Assembly: GCA_043777815.1 (NCBI GenBank)
Contig: JAYWHH010000001.1
Coordinates: forward strand, 1-64,000
Direction of reading: 5' to 3'
DNA from: JAXMDS01 sp043777815
Lineage (GTDB): Bacteria; Pseudomonadota; Alphaproteobacteria; Rickettsiales; Rickettsiaceae
DNA length: 64,000 nt
The position numbers and the translations under genes are program-made. Under the pieces are notes generated by a model. That model was not told the DNA's origin, did no database searches, and was given only the letters and a program-made list of their open reading frames with translations. Positions 25,547 to 35,427 of the stretch are shown here, in pieces; the stretch's first letter is position 1; each line of letters starts with the position of its first letter.

Positions 25547-26010
25547 TTTGATTATTAAATCCTTTTTATCTTATCATACAATAAATTTTATAAGCATCAT
25601 AAAGTATTCCTTTTCTAGAGATAGTGAAATCGCTGGAAACTGAATAAATTACCGCCATAAAATATCTTTTATTAAAAAATACAACATTGCTAGTACTGAT
25701 GATCATGCAATATTTGATAAATCATTGACAATTTTAAAAATATATTACGCTTTTGAATAAAATACTTAGAACTTTTAGATTTAAGATATAGATAAAATCT
25801 GTTTTTAAACTTTCAATATCACATCATTAAATCTAATTCAGACAATAAAGAGAAAATAAAACAATTCGTTATACATTTTTAATCAAAAAACATATCAAAT
25901 TACTATATATAGCGCATATGAATCGTCTCAATATTTCATCACATTGAAAACTATAATTTATTGCATAAATAAACCTCATGTTATAAAATCATGACTTATA
26001 TTCTTTAGCC
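25547..26010. other. Non-coding spacer, 464 bp
   Basis: AT-rich DNA between the SDR gene and lysS, both on the minus strand. No open frame, RNA gene or clear repeat was recognised. The SDR promoter is expected in its left part and the lysS terminator in its right part. Confidence 0.3.
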
Positions 26011-27723
26011 TTAAGTTGAACTATTTAGTTTCTGATTTATTAAATTTAACATTGGCTTAATCCCAAATAATTTAATAAAAGATCCCAAACGAGGACCGTC
26101 ATTTTGTCCAAGTAAAATTTGATATAAAGAACTAAAAAAAACTTTTAAATCTTTTGGTTCATAATATTTTTTACCTATAGCAAATAAATTATTTTGAATA
26201 TTTTCTTCCATCTCCTCTATTTCTTCTATAGAATGTAAATAATTAATGCAATCATTTAATATATTTTTATATTGTTCATCAATTTGTAGATAATTTTTAT
26301 TAGGCTTAATAAAATTTTCATAATAAAGCATAGTGCCTGTAATTAATTTATCTAAAAACTCACTATGCTCTACACTTGCATCATATCTTTTAATAAATTT
26401 ATATAATGTTTCTTTATTTTCTGGACTACATGCCGAAGCTAAATTCAATAACATTGTAAAATTAATTTTACCCAAATTAACAATAGGAACATTATTGATA
26501 TCTATTTTTTTTGATTTAATAAAAATTGCATTATGAATTAACCAAATTGATTTATCAATTAAGGTTTCCTGATTAATTGAAAGGCTTGCATTTGAAGGTC
26601 CTGCTTCAAATTCTTTAAGCATTTTGCTATAATCCTGATTAAGCTTTATATATTCATCAGTAATTTTTGGTATTACATCAAAATATAATCTTTTTGATTT
26701 TTCAGGACTATGAAAGGTATATAAAGCCAAGCTTTCTATTGGCGCATAACTTAACCATTCATCAATACTGATGCTATTTCCTTTAGATTTAGAAATTTTA
26801 TTTCCTTCTGAATCTAAAAATAAGCTATAAAAAAATTGGAGAGGGGTGTTGCCGCCTAATGCTCTACATAGTTTTGAATAAATGTGACTATTAGTTTGAT
26901 GATCAACTCCATACATCTCATAATCAACTTGTAATTGCATCCATCGCATAGAGAAATCTACCTTCCACTGCAACTTAACATTGCCATTTAAGATAGAAGT
27001 TCTAACATTTTCATTATCTTCATTAATATAAACAATCTCATTCTTTTCAGAATCTACTTCTATTACCTTGGCCTGCAAAACTTTATTGGTCTTAGGACAA
27101 ATCGGCAAGAATGGTGAATAAGTTTTTTGGCGCTCTTCTCCTAAAGATGGAAGCATAATATCCATTACTTTTTGATAATTTAATGCAACTTTATGTAAAG
27201 CTTCATTAAAAAAACCTGATTTATATTTTTCAGCAGAGCTCATAAATTCATACTGCAAACCAAATTTATCTAAAAATGATCTTAATTTATCATTCATATA
27301 CGCACCATAACTTGATTTTTCTTCAAATGGATCTGGAACAGAAGTTAAAGGTTGCCCAATATATTTACTAATATGATCTTGATTGGGAATATTAGAGGGA
27401 ACTTTCTTTAAACCATCCATATCATCAGAAAAACAAATCAACCTAATGACAAAATTATGTTTATTTGCGATTTCATCGTTAGCAATTAAATGCTTTAAAG
27501 CAGCAATTACTATAGATGTCCTAAAAACTTCACAAAAAGTTCCTATATGAGGCAATCCAGAAGGACCATATCCTGTTTCAAATATTATTTCATTGCTTTG
27601 AAGTTGATTGTTTTTTGACTGCTCTAATTTTCTATTCAATATTTTTTTAGCTTCTAAGAACGGCCAAGTTTTATAAGTGTTCATTTGGTTATAATATTTT
27701 TTATTTTGAAACTCAAATTTCAA
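26011..27723 (-). CDS. lysS: Class I lysyl-tRNA synthetase
   Basis: The class I type of lysyl-tRNA synthetase, found in archaea and many alphaproteobacteria including Rickettsiales, charges tRNA-Lys. The HIGH motif appears as HIGT in GPSGLPHIGTFCEV (about residues 50-63) and KMSKS as KISKS in EGNKISKSKGNSIS (about 310). The C-terminal helical anticodon-binding region is present. Length (570) is slightly above the usual ~520-530. It follows virB11 on the same strand with a 37-bp gap. Confidence 0.95.
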   Translation of the reverse strand: MKFEFQNKKYYNQMNTYKTWPFLEAKKILNRKLEQSKNNQLQSNEIIFETGYGPSGLPHIGTFCEVFRTSIVIAALKHLIANDEIANKHNFVIRLICFSDDMDGLKKVPSNIPNQDHISKYIGQPLTSVPDPFEEKSSYGAYMNDKLRSFLDKFGLQYEFMSSAEKYKSGFFNEALHKVALNYQKVMDIMLPSLGEERQKTYSPFLPICPKTNKVLQAKVIEVDSEKNEIVYINEDNENVRTSILNGNVKLQWKVDFSMRWMQLQVDYEMYGVDHQTNSHIYSKLCRALGGNTPLQFFYSLFLDSEGNKISKSKGNSISIDEWLSYAPIESLALYTFHSPEKSKRLYFDVIPKITDEYIKLNQDYSKMLKEFEAGPSNASLSINQETLIDKSIWLIHNAIFIKSKKIDINNVPIVNLGKINFTMLLNLASACSPENKETLYKFIKRYDASVEHSEFLDKLITGTMLYYENFIKPNKNYLQIDEQYKNILNDCINYLHSIEEIEEMEENIQNNLFAIGKKYYEPKDLKVFFSSLYQILLGQNDGPRLGSFIKLFGIKPMLNLINQKLNSST

Positions 27724-27760
27724 TCTAAAATTGAAATTTTTATTATGTATTATACAACAA

Positions 27761-28762
27761 TCATACTATATTCATCATGTCTTTAAAATAAATTTCTGAT
27801 ACATATCTTTGACCACTATTACCTTTCTTTAACTGAACTACTATATCTATAATTGACCTAACATAAGAAATAATATCTTCAGATGACATATTTAACCCTG
27901 ACTGCATAACCATAAGCTTTAACTGCTGAAAAGCCATAGTAGGAGTATCCGCATGTAGCGTAGAAATTGATCCTGGGTGACCTGTATTAATTGCGCGCAA
28001 AAAACCAAAAGCCTCTGTTCCTCTCAATTCTCCAACGATAATTCTATCTGGTCTCAATCTAAGAGAGGCCTCTATTAATTCTTGAGCTTGCACTTTAGCC
28101 TTACCCTGATTTCCCCTAGAAGATAGTAAATGTAGTGCATTTGGATGCTCAATTATAATTTCTCTAGCATCTTCAACCGTAATTAAACGCTCAGATCTAT
28201 TGATTAAAGCAAGAAGTGTATTGACAAACGTAGTTTTGCCCGTAGAAGTACCTCCACTTATTAAAATATTCTTTTTATTCAATACTGCGGTTTTAACAAA
28301 TTCTTTAATTTTATTTTGTTTTAATAGAGAAGATAGAGATTTATTTAGTTCAATCAAATGATTATTAGCTTGATTAGTAAACTTAAACATATCATTTGCC
28401 TCATATTCTTCCATTGAAATTAATCTAGAAGCACTTTTTCTAATTGCAAAACAAGCAGTTTGATTAGCGCTGGCTGGAGGCAATACAACCTGTACTCTAT
28501 AACCATTTGGTAGTGTGGCTGATAATAACGGATTTTCTTCTGATATTGTTTGAGAGGTAGATTGAGCTATTAATCTAGCCAGCTCTTGCAAATGCATTAA
28601 ATTCAATTCAGTATTTGTTTCCATTCGAAATTGACCTTGTTTTTCTATCCAAACTTCACCTGGCTTATTAATTAAAATCTCATTTATGTTTTTTTCATTT
28701 AATAAATGATCAATTGGAAGTAGATATCTTTGTAGTGCAATATTATCAACTGAGCCTGGCAT
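27761..28762 (-). CDS. virB11: Type IV secretion ATPase VirB11
   Basis: VirB11 is the hexameric traffic ATPase of type IV secretion, at the cytoplasmic face of the inner membrane. The 333-residue protein has an N-terminal domain (to about 150), Walker A GGTSTGKT (about 170-177), the Asp box VEDAREI, Walker B region RIIVGELRG and the His box STLHADTP. All catalytic motifs are intact. In Rickettsiales it normally ends a virB8-B9-B10-B11-D4 run. Here it is on the minus strand, divergent from virD4 with one unrelated gene between them. Confidence 0.95.
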   Translation of the reverse strand: MPGSVDNIALQRYLLPIDHLLNEKNINEILINKPGEVWIEKQGQFRMETNTELNLMHLQELARLIAQSTSQTISEENPLLSATLPNGYRVQVVLPPASANQTACFAIRKSASRLISMEEYEANDMFKFTNQANNHLIELNKSLSSLLKQNKIKEFVKTAVLNKKNILISGGTSTGKTTFVNTLLALINRSERLITVEDAREIIIEHPNALHLLSSRGNQGKAKVQAQELIEASLRLRPDRIIVGELRGTEAFGFLRAINTGHPGSISTLHADTPTMAFQQLKLMVMQSGLNMSSEDIISYVRSIIDIVVQLKKGNSGQRYVSEIYFKDMMNIV

Positions 28763-28951
28763 ATATTTTTCAACTTGAAGTTAATTTATTCATTATAAAA
28801 CTTTATGATTTAAGTTACTCTATATAAGGCTAATATTTTTAGATTATTTCTAATTGCTGCATATTATCTCTGCTCATTTCAACTACAGTAACATAGAAAT
28901 AAAGAGCTTTAATTATGAAAATGATAAATGAGGAATCATTGAAATTTATAT

Positions 28952-28983
28952 AAAATATAGATATATATATCTATCTATATTTT
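28952..28983 (+). promoter_or_regulatory. AT hairpin abutting the start codon
   Basis: AAAATATAGATA (28952-28963) and TATCTATATTTT (28972-28983) form a perfect 12-bp stem with an 8-base loop, ending on the base before the ATG at 28984. There is no Shine-Dalgarno sequence between. If transcribed, the stem occupies the ribosome-binding region; it is all A/U but for two G-C pairs, so it could respond to temperature or a helper factor. Confidence 0.5.
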
Positions 28984-30204
28984 ATGCAAGCACAAAACAA
29001 TCAAAATGATGAAGTAGAAGACATCGGCTTTGAACAACCAGATGAAGTGAATGATTTGCCTATTATTTATACAGACAATAATATGGAGAAATATTTTCAT
29101 CCATTGGAAAATCTATTACAAAAATTTAGAGACAAATATATACGAGAAGTTTCACTCATTCAAAATCATGCGCGAAAATATATTTTTAGAGATACTCATT
29201 TACTTTGGTTAAAAAATCATAAAAATAATATTGAAAAGATTATAACGCTTCAAAAATATTGGTCAGAATACTCTCAATATAAAAAAGATATTGGCACGGA
29301 TGGTTTCAGATTTCTTATAAAACTTTGTTCTGGATTTCCAATAAAATCTTTAGATGAAGTAGAAGTTGGTACTGTTTTAGCTGCAAGTAATTCAGAAAAT
29401 CAACCAAAGGAATTGCGCCATGGTGAGATTATGATTGTAACAAAAGTAAATAAAAATAATAAATGTATTGTGTATAATAGTTACGGCTTAGGTACGTATA
29501 CTAATGATCTAAATCATAATACTATGCCTAGTAAGCATTATGCACAATTATTACAAAATGAAAAAATTAGTTTACAGCATAAAAAAGAGAAGATGATGCT
29601 AAAAACTGAAATTAAGCTTTATGACATTGGATGTTACAAAGACATGATATTTAGCTTCGATTATGGAAAACATAAACATCTCTTAGAAAAAGGAAGAATA
29701 TTTAAGATCAATTGTTCAAAAAAACAAGTGATTGAATGCTTTAAAGAAGCAGTTGAAAAACATTTTACATATCCAGTAAAATATAATCAATTTCTTTGTG
29801 ATTGTAACCATGTTGTTTGGTATACAATGAAAAGTTTAATCAAGCATAAATATTTAACTATAAAAAATGATTTGAATAAAGATGAAATTAACTTTCTTAA
29901 ATTACACAAAATCAAATCAAGTAATTGCAAGATAAAACTAAGTAACGATAAAATTGAATTAGATAATGAAGCAACTAAACCAAACAATAGCAATATAGAG
30001 CTAAGCAAAGAAGAAATTGATTTTCTTAAGTCACACAAGATTGAATTAGATAATGACGAAACTAAACTAAACAATATTAATATAGAGCTAAGCAATGAAA
30101 TAGATAATTTTAATGATAATAACTTTGATACAAAAGAAGGGTTAGAAGTTAACAATTCAATAAAGGAATTGGGAGTTAAAAATTCAATAGAAGAATTGAA
30201 TTGA
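28984..30204 (+). CDS. Unknown protein with IQ-like motif; possible type IV effector
   Basis: No family recognised. The 406-residue protein is cytosolic in type. Residues 59-69 (IQNHARKYIFR) fit the eukaryotic calmodulin-binding IQ pattern (IQxxxRxxxxR, with Lys in place of Gly). A possible folded domain at about 105-285 has a His in LRHGEIMIVTKV (H146) and a Cys in FLCDCNHVVWYTM (C274), an order that loosely recalls NlpC/LRAT-type cysteine hydrolases; this is weak. The C-terminus (300-375) has repeats around KIELDN and NIELS(K/N)E. Its place between virB11 and virD4 and the eukaryotic-like motif suggest a secreted effector, by inference. Confidence 0.5.
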   Translation: MQAQNNQNDEVEDIGFEQPDEVNDLPIIYTDNNMEKYFHPLENLLQKFRDKYIREVSLIQNHARKYIFRDTHLLWLKNHKNNIEKIITLQKYWSEYSQYKKDIGTDGFRFLIKLCSGFPIKSLDEVEVGTVLAASNSENQPKELRHGEIMIVTKVNKNNKCIVYNSYGLGTYTNDLNHNTMPSKHYAQLLQNEKISLQHKKEKMMLKTEIKLYDIGCYKDMIFSFDYGKHKHLLEKGRIFKINCSKKQVIECFKEAVEKHFTYPVKYNQFLCDCNHVVWYTMKSLIKHKYLTIKNDLNKDEINFLKLHKIKSSNCKIKLSNDKIELDNEATKPNNSNIELSKEEIDFLKSHKIELDNDETKLNNINIELSNEIDNFNDNNFDTKEGLEVNNSIKELGVKNSIEELN

Positions 30205-30424
30205 AAAAATATTTAATCAAAGTTTACAGTCATGACAGTTGCTTTGAAAAAATACATGATCAACACTAACAAAATAAACATTTTTATTTTTAGATATTTA
30301 GATTCAATTAACGAATAGTGTCGAGGCTATTACAAATGTCATTAATAATGACATATTTATTCCTAATAAGGTAACTTGAGGTTGTTTTTATAGTAGAATA
30401 AGAAATAATTTCTAAAACAAAGTC

Positions 30425-32185
30425 ATGTGGGACATTAGAAATAATAAATATTATATTGGCACTGCGAACTTCATAATATGGTCATTATTAATTAGTTTAA
30501 TAACTCTGACATTATTAGTATTAAATGGTACTTTAATTGCGGTTTTTACTAAAAATTTAACTGTAGACTTTGAAAATATCATTAAATTAAATCCAGATAA
30601 ACAAATACAGGCAGCAATACTACTTGTCAAAAAATGGATTTTATGGATTATAGTTAATCGTGAAATAATTAAATTAAATACATATAATTATTTAGTACCT
30701 AAAATCTTAAGTTGTATACTGATACCATGGCTAATGTTATTTACTGCATTTTTATTTAACATCACCAAAATAAGAAAGATGCAATTTATTAAATCTAGAG
30801 AGTCTGTTTATGGAGACGCTCATTGGGCTACTGAAGATGAAATATTGAAAGCTAATTTACGATCCAAAGAAGGAATGTTATTAGGCAAAGATGATTACGG
30901 ATATTTTGTATCTCAAGGCTTTGAGCACTCTTTATTATTTGCGCCAACTGGATCTGGTAAAGGTGTTGGATTTGTAATACCAAATTGTTTATACTGGAAC
31001 CATTCTTTGATTGTGCATGACATTAAGCTTGAGAATTATGAACTCACATCAGGGTGGCGAGCAAGCCAAGGTCAAAAAGTTTTTGTTTGGGAGCCATCTA
31101 ATCCAGACGGCATTACTCATTGTTATAATCCTATGGATTGGATTAGTAAAAAACCTGGACAAATGGTAGATGATGTTCAAAAGATTGCTAATCTCATTAT
31201 CACAGAGAAAGATTTCTGGAACAATGAAGCTAAAAGTTTATTTTTAGGCGTGGTACTTGCATTAATGGCAGATGAAACTAAAACTAATTCATTTGGAGAA
31301 GTGGTTAGAACTCTTAGAAGTGATGATGTTATATATAATTTATCTGTGACTTTAGATACATACGGTAAATCTATTCATCCAGCTGGGTACATGAATCTGG
31401 TTGCATTCTTGCAAAAAGCTGATAAAGAAAGATCAGGCGTCATATCTACTCTTAATTCAGGATTAGAATTGTGGGCCAATCCTTTAATTGATATAGCTAC
31501 TGCTTCATCTGACTTTAATATATTGGAAATGAAAAAAATTCCAACCACTATATACGTTGGGATGACGCCAGATAATGTCAATCGTTTACAAAAATTAATG
31601 CAAGTTTTCTATCAACAGGCAACTGAGTTTTTTACTCGTAAAATTCCAGATTTAAAAGAAGAGCCATATGGAGTAATGCTTTTAATGGATGAGTTTCCTA
31701 CATTGGGAAAAATGGAACAATTCAAAACAGGAATTGCATATTTTCGTGGTTATCGAGTTAGATTATTTTTGATAGTACAGGATACTCAACAGCTTAAAGG
31801 TATTTATGAAGAAGCAGGTATGAATTCTTTCTTATCTAACTCTATGTATAGAATCACATTCGCCGCAAATAATTACGAAACAGCAAATCTAATTTCACAA
31901 CTTTGTGGAAATAAAACCGTAGAACAGGAATCTTATGGTAAAGCTAAACTTTTTAAAGATACTGGCTCAACTAATGTATCTTTTGTGCAAAGAGCCTTGT
32001 TATTACCACAAGAAGTAATACAATTGCCGAGGGATGAACAGATAATTTTGATAGAGTCATTTCCACCTATAAAATCAAGGAAAATAAAATATTTTCAGGA
32101 TCCTGACTTTAAGAAAAGATTATTACTTCAAACTCCAGTTCCAAACCAAAGTGCTAAATTAGACAAGACTAATAAAGACGAATAA
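30425..32185 (+). CDS. virD4: Type IV secretion coupling protein VirD4
   Basis: VirD4 selects substrates and feeds them to the secretion channel from the inner membrane. The 586-residue protein has two N-terminal membrane segments (about 17-40 and 88-108), the SVYGDAHWAT segment, Walker A APTGSGKGVG (about 176-185), HDIKLENYELTSGWR, Walker B region VMLLMDEFPTLGK and the VQDTQQLKGIY segment, all intact. The length matches rickettsial VirD4. Its last ~120 bp plus spacer reappear as a copy at 33944-34100. Confidence 0.95.
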   Translation: MWDIRNNKYYIGTANFIIWSLLISLITLTLLVLNGTLIAVFTKNLTVDFENIIKLNPDKQIQAAILLVKKWILWIIVNREIIKLNTYNYLVPKILSCILIPWLMLFTAFLFNITKIRKMQFIKSRESVYGDAHWATEDEILKANLRSKEGMLLGKDDYGYFVSQGFEHSLLFAPTGSGKGVGFVIPNCLYWNHSLIVHDIKLENYELTSGWRASQGQKVFVWEPSNPDGITHCYNPMDWISKKPGQMVDDVQKIANLIITEKDFWNNEAKSLFLGVVLALMADETKTNSFGEVVRTLRSDDVIYNLSVTLDTYGKSIHPAGYMNLVAFLQKADKERSGVISTLNSGLELWANPLIDIATASSDFNILEMKKIPTTIYVGMTPDNVNRLQKLMQVFYQQATEFFTRKIPDLKEEPYGVMLLMDEFPTLGKMEQFKTGIAYFRGYRVRLFLIVQDTQQLKGIYEEAGMNSFLSNSMYRITFAANNYETANLISQLCGNKTVEQESYGKAKLFKDTGSTNVSFVQRALLLPQEVIQLPRDEQIILIESFPPIKSRKIKYFQDPDFKKRLLLQTPVPNQSAKLDKTNKDE

Positions 32186-32318
32186 GATTTGAATATAAAT
32201 GATTCATTCAATTTCAATTTAAAATAAACATTTCGTTTTACTTAATTTAAATAATTTTTCACCACGCTTATCTAAATTAAAAGCAAAAATTGCTATCTAT
32301 ATAATGATACGCTTCATT

Positions 32319-33779
32319 TTATCTGAACAAATCCCCTTCATTCAAGCCAAATATTTTAGCAAAATTGTCCTCAGCATCAATATTATGCTTCACTAGTATA
32401 TCTTCTTGATTAATATTAATTTCTAATGCCAAATTATCTAATAACTTAGACTCTCTAGCATCTTCTTCATATAAATTATTAATACTCTCAAGACACTTTT
32501 CATGTGAGAATTCTTCATACAATGTCTCAAATCTTGGTTTAATAAAACTATCTTCTGAAAAAAATGTTTCTTTTATATCTTGTATAAATTTAGTAAAAGA
32601 ATTTAAGATTTTTTTATCTAGTGACTTATGTCTTTCTTCACTGAATAAAGATTTGCTCTCTTCATCATTTAAATAATCTACAAATTTTACTGATATGAAA
32701 GATTTTTTATCTTTTGTATTTAAGTTAATCAATTTTTTGTATTTTGTATCAAGTACCTTAACATGATGGACGATGCCAATGAATTTTCTAGCCAAATCTT
32801 TATCTTCTGATAATTTTGACGCAACTATGTTATTTTTAAGGCCATTGATGTTGTTTTTAAGGTTAGTAATATTGTTACAAATAATGGGCATTAGTTCTTC
32901 TGAAAAATGTTTGAAATTTTTTGGGAAAATCTCGCCAAGCACTTTCGCTATATTATTTAAATATTCTAGGTAGATTACGCTATAGTTATTCAAACTATTA
33001 GTAAATAGTTTTTCATTATTAAAAGACTCTTCAGAAAAAGGTTTTTTTAAAAAAACTTCTGCTTGTTGACTAAATATTTTTTCACAAATAAGAGTTTCTT
33101 TATCCTTGAAATTAGAAAAACTTTCGTAAGCTTCTTTTAATACTTGGGGATTCTTATTTAGTTCATATAATTTGAAATTGTCATTGCATAGTTTAACTTG
33201 CAGCAATGCTTCTTTTAAAGTTTTTACTACTTCTTTAGCTTCATCGTTTAATAAAGGATTTTTTAATTTACCCACAATTTCTTTTTCTATATCTATAAAC
33301 GACTGTTTCAAAAAATCAATTTTTTTTTGCGCCAAAATTAATATTTTAACAATATCAATCTCAACGTCTTGAATATGTGATTTGTGTATTTCGTCACCTA
33401 ACTTATTGAAATCGTCGATATTTTTCTTGAATTGCTTAATTAATTCTTGCCTTTTCATTTGTAGACAAAAATTATAAAAATTTCCAGATATGAATTTAGT
33501 ACAGTTTTGATCCACTTTTTGGAATGCAGAATGCAATTTTTTTATTTCTACTTGAGTGAACTTTAAATTCAATTTGTTTATTTGCTTTTTTATTTGTGCT
33601 GTCAAGGAACCAAGGTTATTTGTACAGTTATTTATACTTTCTAACCTCTCTTCAGGATGCATTGGTCGATCTATTAATTCTTTAGACTCCTTAAAAGCTT
33701 CTGCATAATTTTCCACTAAATTTATCAATTTTAGTTGATTCGATCTTATATAATCATGTTTTATATTATCTCGTTGCAT
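32319..33779 (-). CDS. Helical, coiled-coil protein of unknown function
   Basis: I do not recognise this 486-residue protein. It is Lys/Glu/Asn/Phe-rich, without a signal peptide or membrane span, and mostly helical with heptad-like stretches (for example around 60-140 and 290-330). It is convergent with virD4 and ends in an acidic tail (INQEDILVKHNIDAEDNF). A long coiled-coil protein beside type IV secretion genes is a candidate effector, but only location and composition suggest this. It sits between virD4 and a joined copy of the polA and virD4 tails. Confidence 0.5.
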   Translation of the reverse strand: MQRDNIKHDYIRSNQLKLINLVENYAEAFKESKELIDRPMHPEERLESINNCTNNLGSLTAQIKKQINKLNLKFTQVEIKKLHSAFQKVDQNCTKFISGNFYNFCLQMKRQELIKQFKKNIDDFNKLGDEIHKSHIQDVEIDIVKILILAQKKIDFLKQSFIDIEKEIVGKLKNPLLNDEAKEVVKTLKEALLQVKLCNDNFKLYELNKNPQVLKEAYESFSNFKDKETLICEKIFSQQAEVFLKKPFSEESFNNEKLFTNSLNNYSVIYLEYLNNIAKVLGEIFPKNFKHFSEELMPIICNNITNLKNNINGLKNNIVASKLSEDKDLARKFIGIVHHVKVLDTKYKKLINLNTKDKKSFISVKFVDYLNDEESKSLFSEERHKSLDKKILNSFTKFIQDIKETFFSEDSFIKPRFETLYEEFSHEKCLESINNLYEEDARESKLLDNLALEININQEDILVKHNIDAEDNFAKIFGLNEGDLFR

Positions 33780-33839
33780 AATTTATATATTAATTAATTT
33801 ATAAGTTAATTATAGCACTATTGCTGATAAAAAAAATTT

Positions 33840-34100
33840 AAGTTTTACTTGATAAAATTTAAATTTTCTGAAACTTATATGTGAATTGATAGTAATATAT
33901 GTATAGAATTAATTTGAATACTATTAATAGAATTATTGTTTTCTATAAAATCAAGGAAAATAAAATATTTTCAGGATCTTGACTTCAAGAAAAGATTGTT
34001 ACCTCAAACTCCAGTTCCAAACCAAAGTGCTAAATTAGACAAGACTAATAAAGACGAATAAGATTTGAATATAAATGATTTATTCAATTTCAATTTAAAA
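33840..34100. repeat. Duplication scar: polA-tail copy fused to virD4-tail copy
   Basis: Bases 33840-33943 resemble 35423-35528, the 3' end of polA and its downstream DNA, in the same orientation (diverged). They join directly to 33944-34100, which matches 32068-32224, the last codons of virD4 plus spacer, with only about five differences. Neither copy is coding. The arrangement virD4 - gene - (polA tail)(virD4 tail) - gene - polA is what a tandem duplication of the virD4-to-polA interval followed by loss would leave. Confidence 0.85.
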
Positions 34101-34220
34101 GTTATTAGCTTATTTTCAGTAATTGTATTTTTAAATATTAAACTAGTTCCATATTTTAATAACAACAATAAACTTTTTGTTTTTTTTAGTTTATAATTAA
34201 TATTTAATTATTAACTATAT

Positions 34221-35384
34221 ATGAAACAAGATGTACAAGATGTAAATGGAGCTCATGCTAATTATTTGAATCAATATAATTTAGAAAGACAAATAGAGAC
34301 AGGGATAAAGAAATCAAAGACAGAGAAGCAGAGAGAGAAGCGCCAAACAAAAGCATTAGAGAAAAAGGAAAGTACAGAGATAGAGAAAGAAGTGACTATT
34401 TTGAATGATGGGCGTAATCAAATAAAAAATGTTGAAAATCTTATTTATTTAAAACCAAATTGTCAAGCTACAAAAAAGGCCGGTCATGTATTGTCCTATA
34501 TCCAAATGTGTCACGAGAGTATAAAAATTCATGATTTAAACAAATCTATAAAATATTTTGAAAAAAGCAAAAAATGCTATGTGGAATTTAATTCCAAACA
34601 ACTTTATCATGCAAAGTCCATCTTTTTACAAGGAGGTGAAGATTTAGTTTCAGCAATCAATATAATTAAGCAAATTGTAAAAAATAATATCAAAGATATT
34701 ATTAAAACATTTGACAAAGCAGAATCTGAAATTTTTTACAAAAATTTATTGAGTTTGAATCAGTGTTTGAAGACAACAATAGAACTTAACACGCATCATC
34801 AAAAGCCTATGAAGAATTTGTTAAAAGAATTTGCAGATGGTGTGCACTCAGAAGTTGATAAGTACAAATCCGAGCAAGATGAAGAATTTTTATTAGAATA
34901 TGCAATTAATGATAGATGTGATGATGATGCAAAAGATAATTTATTAGAAGTATTCGAAGCTAATGAACTCAATGATAATGATGATGATTTATCAAAAGTA
35001 TTTGATAACCAAAAAGAATTTGATACTCAAGTATTTGATAACCAAAAAAAATTTGATACTCAGCCAAGCACAAAAGTAAAAGTTTTAAAAACAACATGCG
35101 CTAGACCATTAGCAAAAGTTTTAGAAACAACATGTACTAGTTCATTTAATAAATTAATTAAAGCAGATTATGAAGAAGAAGATTCAATAGAATATTTCAT
35201 AATAAAAATCAATAAAACTAAGATATACAAAAATAATGAAGATAAAAATTTAGATAAATATAGCGAAGTCTCATATGGCCATATAACATATGTTGCAGAG
35301 GAGGAATTTACAAAATTTCAAAATGATAATTATGAGTTAAAAGCTTTAGCAGTAGATTCTACAGATCAAGGTAATATGCTTTGA
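34221..35384 (+). CDS. Charged helical protein with C-terminal repeats, unknown function
   Basis: No family recognised. The 387-residue protein begins with a very charged coiled-coil-like segment (28-66: KKSKTEKQREKRQTKALEKK), has a helical centre (about 80-215), and ends with short repeats: VFDNQKEFDTQ/VFDNQKKFDTQ at about 265-287, and VLKTTCARPLAK/VLETTCTSSFNK after it. No signal peptide or membrane span is seen. Like the protein on the other side of the duplication scar, it could be a type IV effector. This is inferred only from composition and context. Confidence 0.5.
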   Translation: MKQDVQDVNGAHANYLNQYNLERQIETGIKKSKTEKQREKRQTKALEKKESTEIEKEVTILNDGRNQIKNVENLIYLKPNCQATKKAGHVLSYIQMCHESIKIHDLNKSIKYFEKSKKCYVEFNSKQLYHAKSIFLQGGEDLVSAINIIKQIVKNNIKDIIKTFDKAESEIFYKNLLSLNQCLKTTIELNTHHQKPMKNLLKEFADGVHSEVDKYKSEQDEEFLLEYAINDRCDDDAKDNLLEVFEANELNDNDDDLSKVFDNQKEFDTQVFDNQKKFDTQPSTKVKVLKTTCARPLAKVLETTCTSSFNKLIKADYEEEDSIEYFIIKINKTKIYKNNEDKNLDKYSEVSYGHITYVAEEEFTKFQNDNYELKALAVDSTDQGNML

Positions 35385-35427
35385 GATAGTAGATTGCTTG
35401 TATTTATATAAAGTAAATTTGTAAGTT

